Below are positions 1-7,572 of a stretch of DNA of 8,339 nt, piece by piece. This stretch comes from Clostridia bacterium (lineage in GTDB: Bacteria; Bacillota; Clostridia; TANB77; UBA1234). The stretch lies in assembly GCA_900765095.1 (NCBI GenBank), contig CAAFRB010000042.1:1-8339 (forward strand), in the 5' to 3' direction. The first letter of the stretch is position 1; each line of letters begins with the position of its first letter. The notes below the pieces were generated by a model. It saw only the letters and a list, made by a program, of their open reading frames with translations. It was not told the DNA's origin and made no database searches. Position numbers and translations under genes: made by a program.

Positions 1-17
1 CTCTGACATGGCAAAAT

Positions 18-42
18 CCTGAGCAACTTTTTGTTGCTCAGG
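18..42 (-). terminator. Probable intrinsic terminator of the minus-strand operon
   Basis: A perfect 10-bp inverted repeat (arms 18-27 and 33-42) encloses a 5-nt loop that reads AAAAA on the minus strand. On that strand the stem is followed by ATTTTG, a short U-run. On the plus strand the stem is followed by TACTTAAAAAA, which does not fit a terminator. It lies 42 bp beyond the last minus-strand reading frame, where the operon would be expected to end. The short U-run is the main reason for caution. Confidence 0.6.
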
Positions 43-84
43 TACTTAAAAAAAATATTTTATAATAGTGTTGCGGAATTAAGG

Positions 85-306
85 TTAATTGCAAACCCCA
101 TCTACTATATCTCTCAGATGGAGAGACATAGCAAAAATTTTATAACGCGATGCCCAAACTGAATTACAACCAGCAAGTCCAACATCATCTTTAAGTATAT
201 AAGAACAAAAGTATCCTTTTCCTCTTTTTTGAACAGCGAAGCAAACGAAGTCGTCATTGTTCCCAATGCAGTTTATGAAATTTTTCACATTTGGTAGAAA
301 GCCCAT
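85..306 (-). CDS. Small hypothetical protein (73 aa), possibly the tail of a decayed gene
   Basis: This open frame of 73 codons starts with ATG, ends at TAA, and lies 97 nt downstream of the second ATPase on the same strand. I do not recognise the protein. It is mixed in composition, has no clear membrane segment or signal peptide, and contains four cysteines and a C-terminal stretch GCNSVWASRYKIFAMSLHL that reads like a folded core. It has no upstream promoter-like element that I can see, so if expressed it would be read through from the ATPase gene and end before the hairpin at 18-42. The same frame continues upstream of the ATG through two nearby stops (310-312 and 322-324) into another protein-like stretch. 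It may therefore be the downstream part of a broken gene of roughly 105 codons rather than a complete one. Confidence 0.38.
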   Translation of the reverse strand: MGFLPNVKNFINCIGNNDDFVCFAVQKRGKGYFCSYILKDDVGLAGCNSVWASRYKIFAMSLHLRDIVDGVCN

Positions 307-309
307 GAG

Positions 310-401
310 TTAAATCATTTTTTAGTCTGCAAATATTTCATTCACCCATTTATCTTTCTCAGGATTCACTATATTTTCTGGATTTTTTCATAAAAATACA
401 T
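310..401 (-). pseudogene. Possible broken N-terminal part of the small downstream gene
   Basis: An ATG at 399-401 lies 2 nt after the stop of the second ATPase, the usual position for a coupled operon gene. It encodes only MYFYEKIQKI before a stop. Moving to the -1 frame at the six-A run (plus-strand 383-388) instead gives about 20 protein-like codons, containing NPEKDKWVNEIFAD, that end at TAA 322-324. That frame is the same one used by the 73-codon frame at 85-306, with a second TAA at 310-312. One lost A and two nonsense codons would explain the layout as a decayed gene of about 105 codons. The reading is an inference, since in DNA this short and AT-rich the pattern could be chance. Confidence 0.25.
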
Positions 402-403
402 GA

Positions 404-1612
404 TTATAGGTTAGGAATTGCACCGAATTTACCGAACCTATATGCTTTTTGGAGAGAACTAATCCTATTCAATCCCTTGAAATCGGTTAGAGGATACAAT
501 ACACTTGAACCATCCGGATTCTTTTCTGTAAACCAGACATTATCTTTTCTAAGAAAATCTTCCTCTCCTAACAGTCCGTCATAATGCGTAGTGACCAACA
601 ACTGGGCCTGTTCTGATTCTTTCAGAAAACATTCAATGATATGTTCTATCAATTTCGGATGAAGAGAAAATTCGATATTGTCAACAGCAAGAAAAGCATC
701 TTTCTCAAGATTTTTTTGTATTTGAGCTGCCAAGCTAAATGTACAGACTGTACCGTCCGACTCTAGCAGCTCAGGAAACTCATAATAATCATTATTCCCA
801 TCCTCAGATAAAACTCTATGCTGATACATGGTATATTTAATCAGTCCCTTTTGCGTTTCCTGTTCTTTAGAAGTAATATTTGAAATGTTAAAATCTGCTT
901 TCTGAAGATACCTCAAAATATAATCTTTTGCGGACTCATTCTTGATTGATTCTTCAGCATAACGATTTAAAGTTGATACAGATACAATAGCTGGCATAAC
1001 CTGATTGGTCAAATACTGAAAAACCGTCTCTAGTTCTGCAATATGTGTATTCACCTGCATATAGGCCGAAAAAACTGACATGTTATGCAAACACTTCAAT
1101 GTCATTGCTTCTTTAACAGCTTGCGACATTTTGATTTTCTGGCCAAATTTGATACGAGAAACATTATTCTCTGTATTTCTTTCAAATATAGTAGCAGGCT
1201 GTTGACTTGGATAATAAATTAAACTTTCCTTAGCTACGTGCCATCTGTCTAAAGCTACTGAATAGACATAACGAACAGTTTTTTCCTTATTTTTCAAATA
1301 GAACGAAATCGAATATTCAGATAAGTGCCTCGAACTTGTTTTATTCAGGAGAAACGGAACTATTTGAATTTGTTCTGCCTTATTAAGTGGAGTATAAGTA
1401 ATGAATGACTTGATAAAATCACAAACCTTGATAATATTACTTTTACCAGAAGCATTAGCTCCATAAATTACAGCTATCTTCAATAATCTCACACCAGCAC
1501 CAAAATCAACAACATGATATGATTCCGTGTCCTTACTTCTATCTGCTTCAAAACTTAGTATAGCCTCGTCTCTAAATGAGAACATGTTCTTAAATCTAAT
1601 TTCTGCTATCAT
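404..1612 (-). CDS. AAA_15-type ATPase (RloA/AbiLi-like), second paralogue, Walker B Glu replaced by Asn
   Basis: This is a 402-residue cytosolic ATP-binding protein of the SMC/ABC-like AAA_15 group found in abortive-infection and other phage defence systems. It begins MIAEIRFKNMFSFRDEAILSF, the typical N-terminal strand of the family. Walker A is GANASGKS (residues 51-58), the signature-like motif is ESDGT (284-288), and the Walker B/D-loop region is AVDNIEFSLHP with D311. The expected catalytic Glu is Asn312. The switch His is present (TTH, H343), and the C-terminus ends in the family-typical YRFGKFGAIPNL. The ATG at 1610-1612 was chosen because the frame upstream offers only a TTG at 1645 and because a TAnnTTTG promoter element lies at 1629-1636, which would fall inside the longer version. 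No RloB-like partner follows it. It resembles the first ATPase (6253-7533) in length, motif order and C-terminal motif. It may pair with that ATPase, or act as an ATP-dependent scaffold with weak hydrolysis. Confidence 0.9.
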   Translation of the reverse strand: MIAEIRFKNMFSFRDEAILSFEADRSKDTESYHVVDFGAGVRLLKIAVIYGANASGKSNIIKVCDFIKSFITYTPLNKAEQIQIVPFLLNKTSSRHLSEYSISFYLKNKEKTVRYVYSVALDRWHVAKESLIYYPSQQPATIFERNTENNVSRIKFGQKIKMSQAVKEAMTLKCLHNMSVFSAYMQVNTHIAELETVFQYLTNQVMPAIVSVSTLNRYAEESIKNESAKDYILRYLQKADFNISNITSKEQETQKGLIKYTMYQHRVLSEDGNNDYYEFPELLESDGTVCTFSLAAQIQKNLEKDAFLAVDNIEFSLHPKLIEHIIECFLKESEQAQLLVTTHYDGLLGEEDFLRKDNVWFTEKNPDGSSVLYPLTDFKGLNRISSLQKAYRFGKFGAIPNL

Positions 1613-1628
1613 ATAAACTTGTTTTCTA

Positions 1629-1658
1629 CAAATATAACATTTCAACTATGTTGAAGAA
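1629..1658 (-). promoter_or_regulatory. Candidate Bacteroides-type promoter for the second ATPase
   Basis: On the minus strand TATATTTG (1629-1636) matches the Bacteroides -7 consensus TAnnTTTG exactly. The -33 element is poor: only TTC at 1656-1658, 19 bp upstream. Transcription would start near 1622, leaving a leader of about 10 nt before the ATG at 1612. This suggests the last ATPase can be expressed separately from the genes before it. Exact -7 matches also arise by chance in AT-rich DNA. Confidence 0.4.
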
Positions 1659-1671
1659 GTATCGAATGTGC

Positions 1672-1720
1672 ATATTGAAAAACGTGCAAAAAACTCTATT
1701 GCTTAGTGCCTTTTCAATAT
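1672..1720 (-). repeat. AT-rich inverted repeat at the end of the large NTPase gene
   Basis: ATATTGAAAA (1672-1681) is perfectly inverted at 1711-1720 as TTTTCAATAT, with a 29-nt spacer that contains the stop codon of the large NTPase. The stem is 10 bp but only two G:C pairs strong, and the loop is long. It could be a weak 3'-end structure of the three-gene transcript, or chance in AT-rich sequence. Confidence 0.25.
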
Positions 1721-4700
1721 ATATATTTTATACTTGTTTTTTGACGCATCACGATTAGTAGCGAACTTACGAGCAACAAGCTGTTCAAAGAATTGATATG
1801 CTTCAGCACTCTTGTCTAATTCGAAAATATCTCCTTGGTTCCTAACTATTAGAGAGAATGGCTCTCCCATAGAGGTAAGTAGAGTAGCAAGATTTTCTTC
1901 TGTCATAAAATTTTGTTGCATATAAGCGGAAACAGATTTCATCTTCAGTTTATCATCAGAAGTAATACTTACGGATTTCTTTAATGATTCAAAATCAAGA
2001 TGAGCGGCATCCACAATAACATATTTGAGATAGCTATCTGCAATAGATTCATCTGTAATTTTATCGGTCGTAATCAATGCATAGATATTGGCTGTATATC
2101 TTTCAAAAACCTTTTGGCGTGCAATTTTTATTAAACTTTCCGCAGTAAAATTAAATTCAGACAAATGTTCTACTACCTCAGCAGCATATTTACACAATAG
2201 GTGCATGAATATCTTCTTAAACTTAGCTCCGATAGCCTTAAACAATGTGACATCAAAATTGAGCAATTTATTGTCTGCCATATAACTTACTTGCTCCTCT
2301 CGCAACTCTAGGACATCATCACTCCAGCATTGTGAATATTTTACTTCAGAGAAAATAGTCTTCCATATATCTTCATCAATACCCTCTGAAACAATCAAAC
2401 ATCTAATTATTCGCTTGTCTACCTGAGTGAAGTCTTGTTCTTTTAGCAATTCTATATACTCTTGCACATTAGTATTTATATAGTGCACAAGAATCTCATC
2501 TATACATGTTATAGAATTATATGTCAGATAATAGTCAATATTTGCTAACGAAGGTTTAACCTTATTACACTCAAATAATGCATTCTTGTATTCAGCAGAG
2601 GTAATAGACTGAATATCCTCGAAAACAGTAGTGTTGTGGGAGATAAGCTTTTTTTTGGACTCTTCAGAAACATTATCATTATTCAACAGCAATGTAATAC
2701 TTTCTGTCGATTCTGATGTATTACCATCCGCTAATACACAACAAGAAACGAAAGATTCGATTCCCTCACTTATCTGTGATATTAAAGGTTCAATATTTGC
2801 TGCGATTAACGCAGTGAAAATACTATGATCATAATCATGTACATTAATATCACTATACGACTTAAGTAGCATCCAAATATTTTGACTATTATGTTCGTAA
2901 TAGTCGTTCTTATATATAAAATCAAGCAGATTGTTTGAGTCCCTTTCTTCTACGAGAGTTAAGAAATGGACATTATAATGTTCAATTATTTGATGCGCCT
3001 TGTCCGTTTGCACACCATCAAATGCGTTAGTATAATATGATCTTCTCAAATAATCAGCAAGTAATCCATCTTCATTCTGTTTTACTAAATCTTCTATAGT
3101 TCCATACCTCATCAATTTGTTAAACAAATTCATCTTTGCTTCATTAGAAAATAAGCTATTGTTTTCAACATCTGCCCACAAGTGATCATACTGCTGTGCC
3201 ACAAGCTGAATAAATCCATCGTTGGCAGTTTTCAAGAAAGCATATCTATTAATGAAATCAAGAACATAATCACTATGTGACTTAAGTTTGTGCTTAAGAA
3301 GTTCAAGATTCTTATTATCTTTGCTTTGAATAATTTCATGAACAAGATCAAAATTCAAAATCTTATCTCCAACAAAATCCTGCGGTATGAGAAATTGCAA
3401 AAGCAATTTGGGATCGTCAATGTGGCGACTCATTTCATCTTCGTCTGAGACACCAATTCCTTTTACAGACAAAAGATATGCATTATCCCCCTGACTTAGC
3501 AGTCCGTCTTCGTCAAAATCTGTTTCAACGTCAGTTATATAGTAATAATAACTTTCGTTAATATATCCTCTTTTAATGAGAAAGTTAAGAAGATTGGTAT
3601 TATAGTCTTCTGTTTGCGTAGGCAATAATGTATCATCCGACTCACACATTTCTCTCATCGTTTTCTTAACTAGATTTTCTAGTTTTTGGGAACAAGCATC
3701 ACGTTCCTCGGTAAGTTTACGTAATGAGACACGAGTATTCTGTTCGATAAGTGTCTTTCGAGATTCATAATTGAACTCATCTCCAAGCAAAGTAAATACA
3801 TTTTTTGAGGATATGCATGTAATACCACTATAGTATCCTCTATAATACAATTCGCCTTTGAGGATCTTACGAACATAATCATCAGAAAACAAATCAGCGT
3901 ATGATATTTGATTGCCTCTGGAATTACAGATATAGCAACCTGCTGGAAGCACCTTAATTGCAGCTGATACAATTATACAATTTAGTTCGTTAACCGAGTT
4001 TAGTTTTTCTTCTTTTACCTTCTTAATTATAGTTTCTATCTCAGATATTTTCTGCTTAAGTTCGTCTTTATACTTCTTTTTGAATTCAGACTCTTTGGCG
4101 AACGTATCGTGAACTAGTCCTTTGCCCTCATATATCAATTCGAAATCCTTTGGGCAAAGATTCTTATAAATGATCATTGCTAGTAGGTTGTCCTTTTTTA
4201 GTTTACTATTCAACCTTTTACTTGTAATCTTGAAATCTGATACGATTGCTTTTATGGTGCGTAAATCGCCAATGAAAGGTGCAACATCATTAAGAAAACT
4301 CTTATGCAATGCACACTCATCATCCTCATCTCCTACAATAGTGCCAAACTCCTTTACAAACTGACTTGCAGAATTAGCAACACTTGTATGGGGAAGGACA
4401 GGAATTATATAATCAAAAAATTTTGTTCGTTCCTGGGATGTGTGAAAAATGTCATCACGTAAAGCATACACAAATACAATCCTACGTCCAATATCCTGAG
4501 ACTGATTAAGCAATTGATTTAATTCCCGGAGTTTGGTATAAATACTTGTGTTTTTGAATCTATCAAGGTCTTCTAACACTACCACTTGATAACCTGTAGT
4601 TTGAAACAAATAGACTAATTCGTCGAGATAGCGATTGAATACAGAAATCTTAATGTCTTTTTGTACATCAACCTCGTAATTCATAAACTTTAAACGGCCA

Positions 4701-5617
4701 CCGCTCATCTTATGAAAGAACGTTACCAAGCGATATGCCATTACTAGCAAACCAGCACTGATAACTCCTAAACTTATGTACCGAAGATAATCCGTATCAT
4801 AATGTTTCAAAAAAGGAAGCAAATCAAAAAACTTGCCAGAATCAACAACATAAAATAGGGAAATGGCAAAAATTAGAATTGCTATTGACCATAATCCTTT
4901 TTCCGTTCTATTCCATCTACGTATACGCCCAAATCGAGAATCTGGAATACCGCTTGCTTTCACATGATAGAAGAACTGCTGAACCAGACTAAACTCAAGC
5001 TGTTCCATTTGGACAATGCTTGTATCAACAAAAAGCGGCCTCTTATCATTAGACTTATCTTTATGCGTATTATTATCAGAATTCATTTTATTATCAGAGT
5101 TTGAATCATTCTGAAAGAACTGAAACTCCTCTGCAAACGCAGCCAATGATAAATTCAGACATTTGTATTTCGGATAATTCCTCTCGAATGTTTTGATTAT
5201 AGAACTCTTGCCAGATCCATATGTGCCAGAAATAGCCACATTACGAACATTCTCATCATCTATAGCCGACTTCAAAATAGAAACATACTCGGATTTATCT
5301 ATAATTCGAGGTGCAAGTAAATCCAACAGTTCAGACTTTGCCTGCAATGCCATTAATTGTTTGCTATATTGTTCTAATTTAACTGCAACAAATCCTGATA
5401 ATATAAGAAATTTTGATCGGCAGTATGATATTACATAAGCGCAAGCATTGACCAAATGACAAGCAAGAACATCTAACACAAATAAAGTTAAAGCTATTAT
5501 GGATAAAATAGTGACACACTTCATAAGCCCAATAGGCTTAATAAGAAAAGCAATCACCATACCCAAAATATCGAATCCCAATAATATATGTATGATTTTT
5601 ACAAATCTATTCTTCAT
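1703..5617 (-). CDS. YobI-like / KAP-type P-loop NTPase, membrane anchored (about 1304 aa)
   Basis: This is a very large STAND-like P-loop NTPase of the YobI/KAP type. Two hydrophobic segments lie at about residues 6-26 and 31-58. Walker A is GTYGSGKS (131-138, K137). An Asn/Asp/Lys-rich linker (about 168-190) precedes the YobI-typical IPDSRFGRIRRW stretch. A second membrane pair (about 240-257 and 276-297) sits between Walker A and Walker B, a KAP-type arrangement. Walker B is VVVLEDLDRF (about 345-354, D350 and D352), followed by FVYALRDDIF and RTKFFDYIIPVLP, the signature I recognise from YobI-type ATPases. Possible coiled coils lie near 509-540 and 626-656. The remaining C-terminal part, more than 600 residues, looks helical and has no recognised catalytic domain; it may be a sensor. 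The ATG at 5615-5617 was preferred to a TTG two codons upstream. The gene starts 18 nt after the RloB-like gene, so the two are probably co-transcribed. A membrane-associated role in defence is inferred from context. Confidence 0.87.
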   Translation of the reverse strand: MKNRFVKIIHILLGFDILGMVIAFLIKPIGLMKCVTILSIIALTLFVLDVLACHLVNACAYVISYCRSKFLILSGFVAVKLEQYSKQLMALQAKSELLDLLAPRIIDKSEYVSILKSAIDDENVRNVAISGTYGSGKSSIIKTFERNYPKYKCLNLSLAAFAEEFQFFQNDSNSDNKMNSDNNTHKDKSNDKRPLFVDTSIVQMEQLEFSLVQQFFYHVKASGIPDSRFGRIRRWNRTEKGLWSIAILIFAISLFYVVDSGKFFDLLPFLKHYDTDYLRYISLGVISAGLLVMAYRLVTFFHKMSGGRLKFMNYEVDVQKDIKISVFNRYLDELVYLFQTTGYQVVVLEDLDRFKNTSIYTKLRELNQLLNQSQDIGRRIVFVYALRDDIFHTSQERTKFFDYIIPVLPHTSVANSASQFVKEFGTIVGDEDDECALHKSFLNDVAPFIGDLRTIKAIVSDFKITSKRLNSKLKKDNLLAMIIYKNLCPKDFELIYEGKGLVHDTFAKESEFKKKYKDELKQKISEIETIIKKVKEEKLNSVNELNCIIVSAAIKVLPAGCYICNSRGNQISYADLFSDDYVRKILKGELYYRGYYSGITCISSKNVFTLLGDEFNYESRKTLIEQNTRVSLRKLTEERDACSQKLENLVKKTMREMCESDDTLLPTQTEDYNTNLLNFLIKRGYINESYYYYITDVETDFDEDGLLSQGDNAYLLSVKGIGVSDEDEMSRHIDDPKLLLQFLIPQDFVGDKILNFDLVHEIIQSKDNKNLELLKHKLKSHSDYVLDFINRYAFLKTANDGFIQLVAQQYDHLWADVENNSLFSNEAKMNLFNKLMRYGTIEDLVKQNEDGLLADYLRRSYYTNAFDGVQTDKAHQIIEHYNVHFLTLVEERDSNNLLDFIYKNDYYEHNSQNIWMLLKSYSDINVHDYDHSIFTALIAANIEPLISQISEGIESFVSCCVLADGNTSESTESITLLLNNDNVSEESKKKLISHNTTVFEDIQSITSAEYKNALFECNKVKPSLANIDYYLTYNSITCIDEILVHYINTNVQEYIELLKEQDFTQVDKRIIRCLIVSEGIDEDIWKTIFSEVKYSQCWSDDVLELREEQVSYMADNKLLNFDVTLFKAIGAKFKKIFMHLLCKYAAEVVEHLSEFNFTAESLIKIARQKVFERYTANIYALITTDKITDESIADSYLKYVIVDAAHLDFESLKKSVSITSDDKLKMKSVSAYMQQNFMTEENLATLLTSMGEPFSLIVRNQGDIFELDKSAEAYQFFEQLVARKFATNRDASKNKYKIYILKRH

Positions 5618-5635
5618 GTACAAAAAAAATAATGT

Positions 5636-6250
5636 CTAGTATAATTCCAACTTCTTCAGTTCTCTCATCAACCTTCCCAGCTCCGAGTAAGTATAATCCC
5701 TTCCCGATGAAAGTTTCTCGTCCATTGATCTATTGGCATTGGCAATAGCCTGTACAAGATTGCCACCGTGTCGCTCAAAATAACTATGCAGTCCCTTGCT
5801 TTTAATGAAGAAATCGGTTGTCTTTTGATACTCCACAAACTTGTTCAAATCTTTTATCAAAGATTCTTGCTCCTCGTATGAACGTGATGTGTACCGAAAA
5901 TAGTATAGAAAAAACAATTCAGTACAGCGGTGTGTCTCAAAGAACTCCACCTTACAGTATATACCTTTCTTTGGTTTGTTGATAGGCTTAGCGTATTTTG
6001 TCTTTAATTTCTGATATTGTGAACGTTCCGGCTCAATATTCTTCGTGTCCATATCGATAACGCAGAAAATGTGGCTGTAGCCCATTGCCATTCCCTCAGC
6101 TATTTTCAAATCAAGTTCCTTGATACTTGTATGCTTTGGATAGTCTGGCTTGATGGTCAAGCGTTTGAACACATCACACAAGGACTTGAAATAGAAAAAT
6201 TCCGTAGGTCCTTCACCTAAGATAAGTGTTGCTTGTCGTAACTTTCCCAT
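5636..6250 (-). CDS. RloB/AbiLii-like TOPRIM-type protein
   Basis: This 204-residue protein has the length and motif order of the RloB family, the partner of RloA-type ATPases in AbiL and related abortive-infection systems. Near the N-terminus LILGEGPTEFFYF carries E13 and E17, matching the TOPRIM-like acidic turn. VIDMDTK gives the Asp-x-Asp pair D66/D68. FFETHRCTELFFLYYF (103-118) corresponds to the family's FE-containing helix. The C-terminal third is charged and helical and includes SELGRLMRELKKL. By family knowledge it is a predicted metal-dependent nuclease or nucleic-acid-processing effector controlled by the ATPase, but its substrate cannot be read from the sequence. The ATG lies 2 nt after the stop of the upstream ATPase gene, indicating translational coupling, and its TAG precedes the large YobI-like gene by 18 nt. 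The acidic residues appear intact, so it is probably functional. The family call is firm and the activity is inferred. Confidence 0.87.
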   Translation of the reverse strand: MGKLRQATLILGEGPTEFFYFKSLCDVFKRLTIKPDYPKHTSIKELDLKIAEGMAMGYSHIFCVIDMDTKNIEPERSQYQKLKTKYAKPINKPKKGIYCKVEFFETHRCTELFFLYYFRYTSRSYEEQESLIKDLNKFVEYQKTTDFFIKSKGLHSYFERHGGNLVQAIANANRSMDEKLSSGRDYTYSELGRLMRELKKLELY

Positions 6251-6252
6251 TT

Positions 6253-7533
6253 TTAATCCTCCAGATTTATAAAAATACTGCCTAATTCAGGTTTTGCTCC
6301 CAAACGCCCGATGCGATAAGAGTTATAAAGAGACAAATTCTTGTGTAGCCCAAAAGAGTCACCACGAGAATACTCGGAAGAGGCCGTTTCTTTGTTCTTC
6401 TCAACAAACCACACAACACCTCTATTTTCATTGATAAGGTCTTGAGACAACAAAGTTGTTTCTTGGCTAGTGATAATCAACTGCGATTTTTCTGAGTTGA
6501 ATATAAAGACATTGAGATAGTAGTATAACAAATCATTGTGTAAATCTTCACCTAATTCATCAAGATAATACACATGAGAACTTGTTATCATGTCATATAA
6601 TGCCTCTAGAATGCGTATGTATTTTTGAGTACCTTTTGACTGCCATTTTAGAGGAATGTCAAAATCTCCATTTATAGAATGATTGACAAATGCGACAGAG
6701 TCGGAGGTGGGTTTAAGTAGGGCCTCTTTCATTTCTTCCGGAATATTTTCCTTTTGGATACGTTCACGGAACTCATTAGACACAAAACGGTCTTCTACAA
6801 TAGACTTATATTCCAAGATGTTCAAATCGGCCTTTTGAAGCATAGTATTGTAAAACTTACGCTTTTTAGAATTATTATTAGCATCCTTTAGGATTTCTAC
6901 AAGTCCCTTTTCGCCGTCCCCATCTACATCGTGATAGTTTTCCATAATCCAACCATGAAGAATATTGAATTGAACAATATCTTCTTTCAAAGCAGCCTTT
7001 CTACAAACAGACAAAACGCTATGATTATTCAAGGTGTTCTCACGAATGCTTTCTTGCGTTTTTACGAGCAACTTGAGACTTGGGCCAAATTTGATCTCTG
7101 CCTGTACATTATCGCCAACAAATGTACGTTCATAGAACAACGACTTTGATTTGTTCGGATAATAATACAGTGCTTCGCTCAAGATGTACTTATCATTGAA
7201 TTCTACATCATAATCGTATCTGATACCATTGGCATAGAATGAAACATGCATTTCGGTCGACTTATCCTTAGTGAGTACAAAAGGGATACATCCGTTTATT
7301 CTTTGAGTCGCATCTGATTTTGGTAGAACTAACAAACGAAAAACTTCATTTAAAGCAATCAACATATTTGATTTTCCGGAAGCATTAGAACCATACAGAA
7401 TTCCTAACTTATACAAGAATACTCCTTCGGCAACCTCTGTAACAAGTTCCGAAGAAGGCCCTTTAGCCAAGAAACTCAACTCCTGTTTGTCTCGAATGGA
7501 AAGATAATTCTTTACCCAGAAATCTCTTATCAT
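6253..7533 (-). CDS. AAA_15-type ATPase (RloA/AbiLi-like), first gene of the cassette
   Basis: This 426-residue SMC/ABC-like ATPase of the RloA/AbiLi type is predicted to sense or transduce infection and control the RloB-like protein encoded directly after it. It begins MIRDFWVKNYLSIRDKQELS, the family's first strand and hook. Walker A is GSNASGKS (48-55), the signature-like motif is QSKGT (298-302), and Walker B is VYYLDELGEDLH (D325, E326). The switch region reads ITSQETTLL, so Gln357 replaces the usual His. The C-terminus carries YRIGRLGAKPELG, matching the GRFGAxP motif typical of the family. The ATG at 7531-7533 fits the family N-terminus and lies about 28 nt downstream of a predicted start of transcription. 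Its stop is 2 nt before the RloB-like ATG. It shares motif order and the C-terminal motif with the ATPase at 404-1612 but is clearly diverged from it. The family is firm; the partner and trigger are inferred. Confidence 0.9.
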   Translation of the reverse strand: MIRDFWVKNYLSIRDKQELSFLAKGPSSELVTEVAEGVFLYKLGILYGSNASGKSNMLIALNEVFRLLVLPKSDATQRINGCIPFVLTKDKSTEMHVSFYANGIRYDYDVEFNDKYILSEALYYYPNKSKSLFYERTFVGDNVQAEIKFGPSLKLLVKTQESIRENTLNNHSVLSVCRKAALKEDIVQFNILHGWIMENYHDVDGDGEKGLVEILKDANNNSKKRKFYNTMLQKADLNILEYKSIVEDRFVSNEFRERIQKENIPEEMKEALLKPTSDSVAFVNHSINGDFDIPLKWQSKGTQKYIRILEALYDMITSSHVYYLDELGEDLHNDLLYYYLNVFIFNSEKSQLIITSQETTLLSQDLINENRGVVWFVEKNKETASSEYSRGDSFGLHKNLSLYNSYRIGRLGAKPELGSIFINLED

Positions 7534-7551
7534 AATATATATTTTTATCGT

Positions 7552-7572
7552 TTTTGTAATTCAGTTACAAAA
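7552..7572. promoter_or_regulatory. Operator-like inverted repeat over the operon promoter
   Basis: TTTTGTAA (7552-7559) is perfectly inverted as TTACAAAA (7565-7572) across a 5-nt spacer. On the minus strand the repeat covers the last five bases of the predicted -7 element (7568-7572) and the expected transcription start. A protein bound here would block the promoter; alternatively it would form a weak hairpin at the 5' end of the mRNA. No regulator gene is visible in the window. Confidence 0.4.

Noticed and set aside
1613..1645. Eleven-codon N-terminal extension of the second ATPase from TTG
   Set aside because: The extension contains the TAnnTTTG promoter element, starts with a rare codon and precedes the family-typical N-terminal strand that begins at the ATG at 1612.
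2088..2285. Plus-strand 65-codon frame
   Set aside because: It lies wholly inside the YobI-like NTPase gene, whose protein is well supported; it is an antisense shadow with no motif of its own.
2631..2828. Plus-strand 65-codon frame
   Set aside because: Antisense shadow inside the YobI-like NTPase gene.
3679..3972. Minus-strand 97-codon frame
   Set aside because: Out-of-frame shadow of the NTPase coding sequence on the same strand; no start signal or recognisable domain.
4170..4364. Plus-strand 64-codon frame
   Set aside because: Antisense shadow of the NTPase gene; serine- and leucine-rich by reverse reading.
5193..5438. Plus-strand 81-codon frame
   Set aside because: Opposite the Walker A region of the NTPase; antisense shadow.
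6931..7149. Plus-strand 72-codon frame
   Set aside because: Antisense shadow of the first AAA_15 ATPase gene.
404..7533. PARIS system (AriA-AriB)
   Set aside because: The second gene has RloB length and motifs rather than those of a DUF4435 AriB protein, so the AbiL/RloAB assignment fits better, though the families are related in layout.
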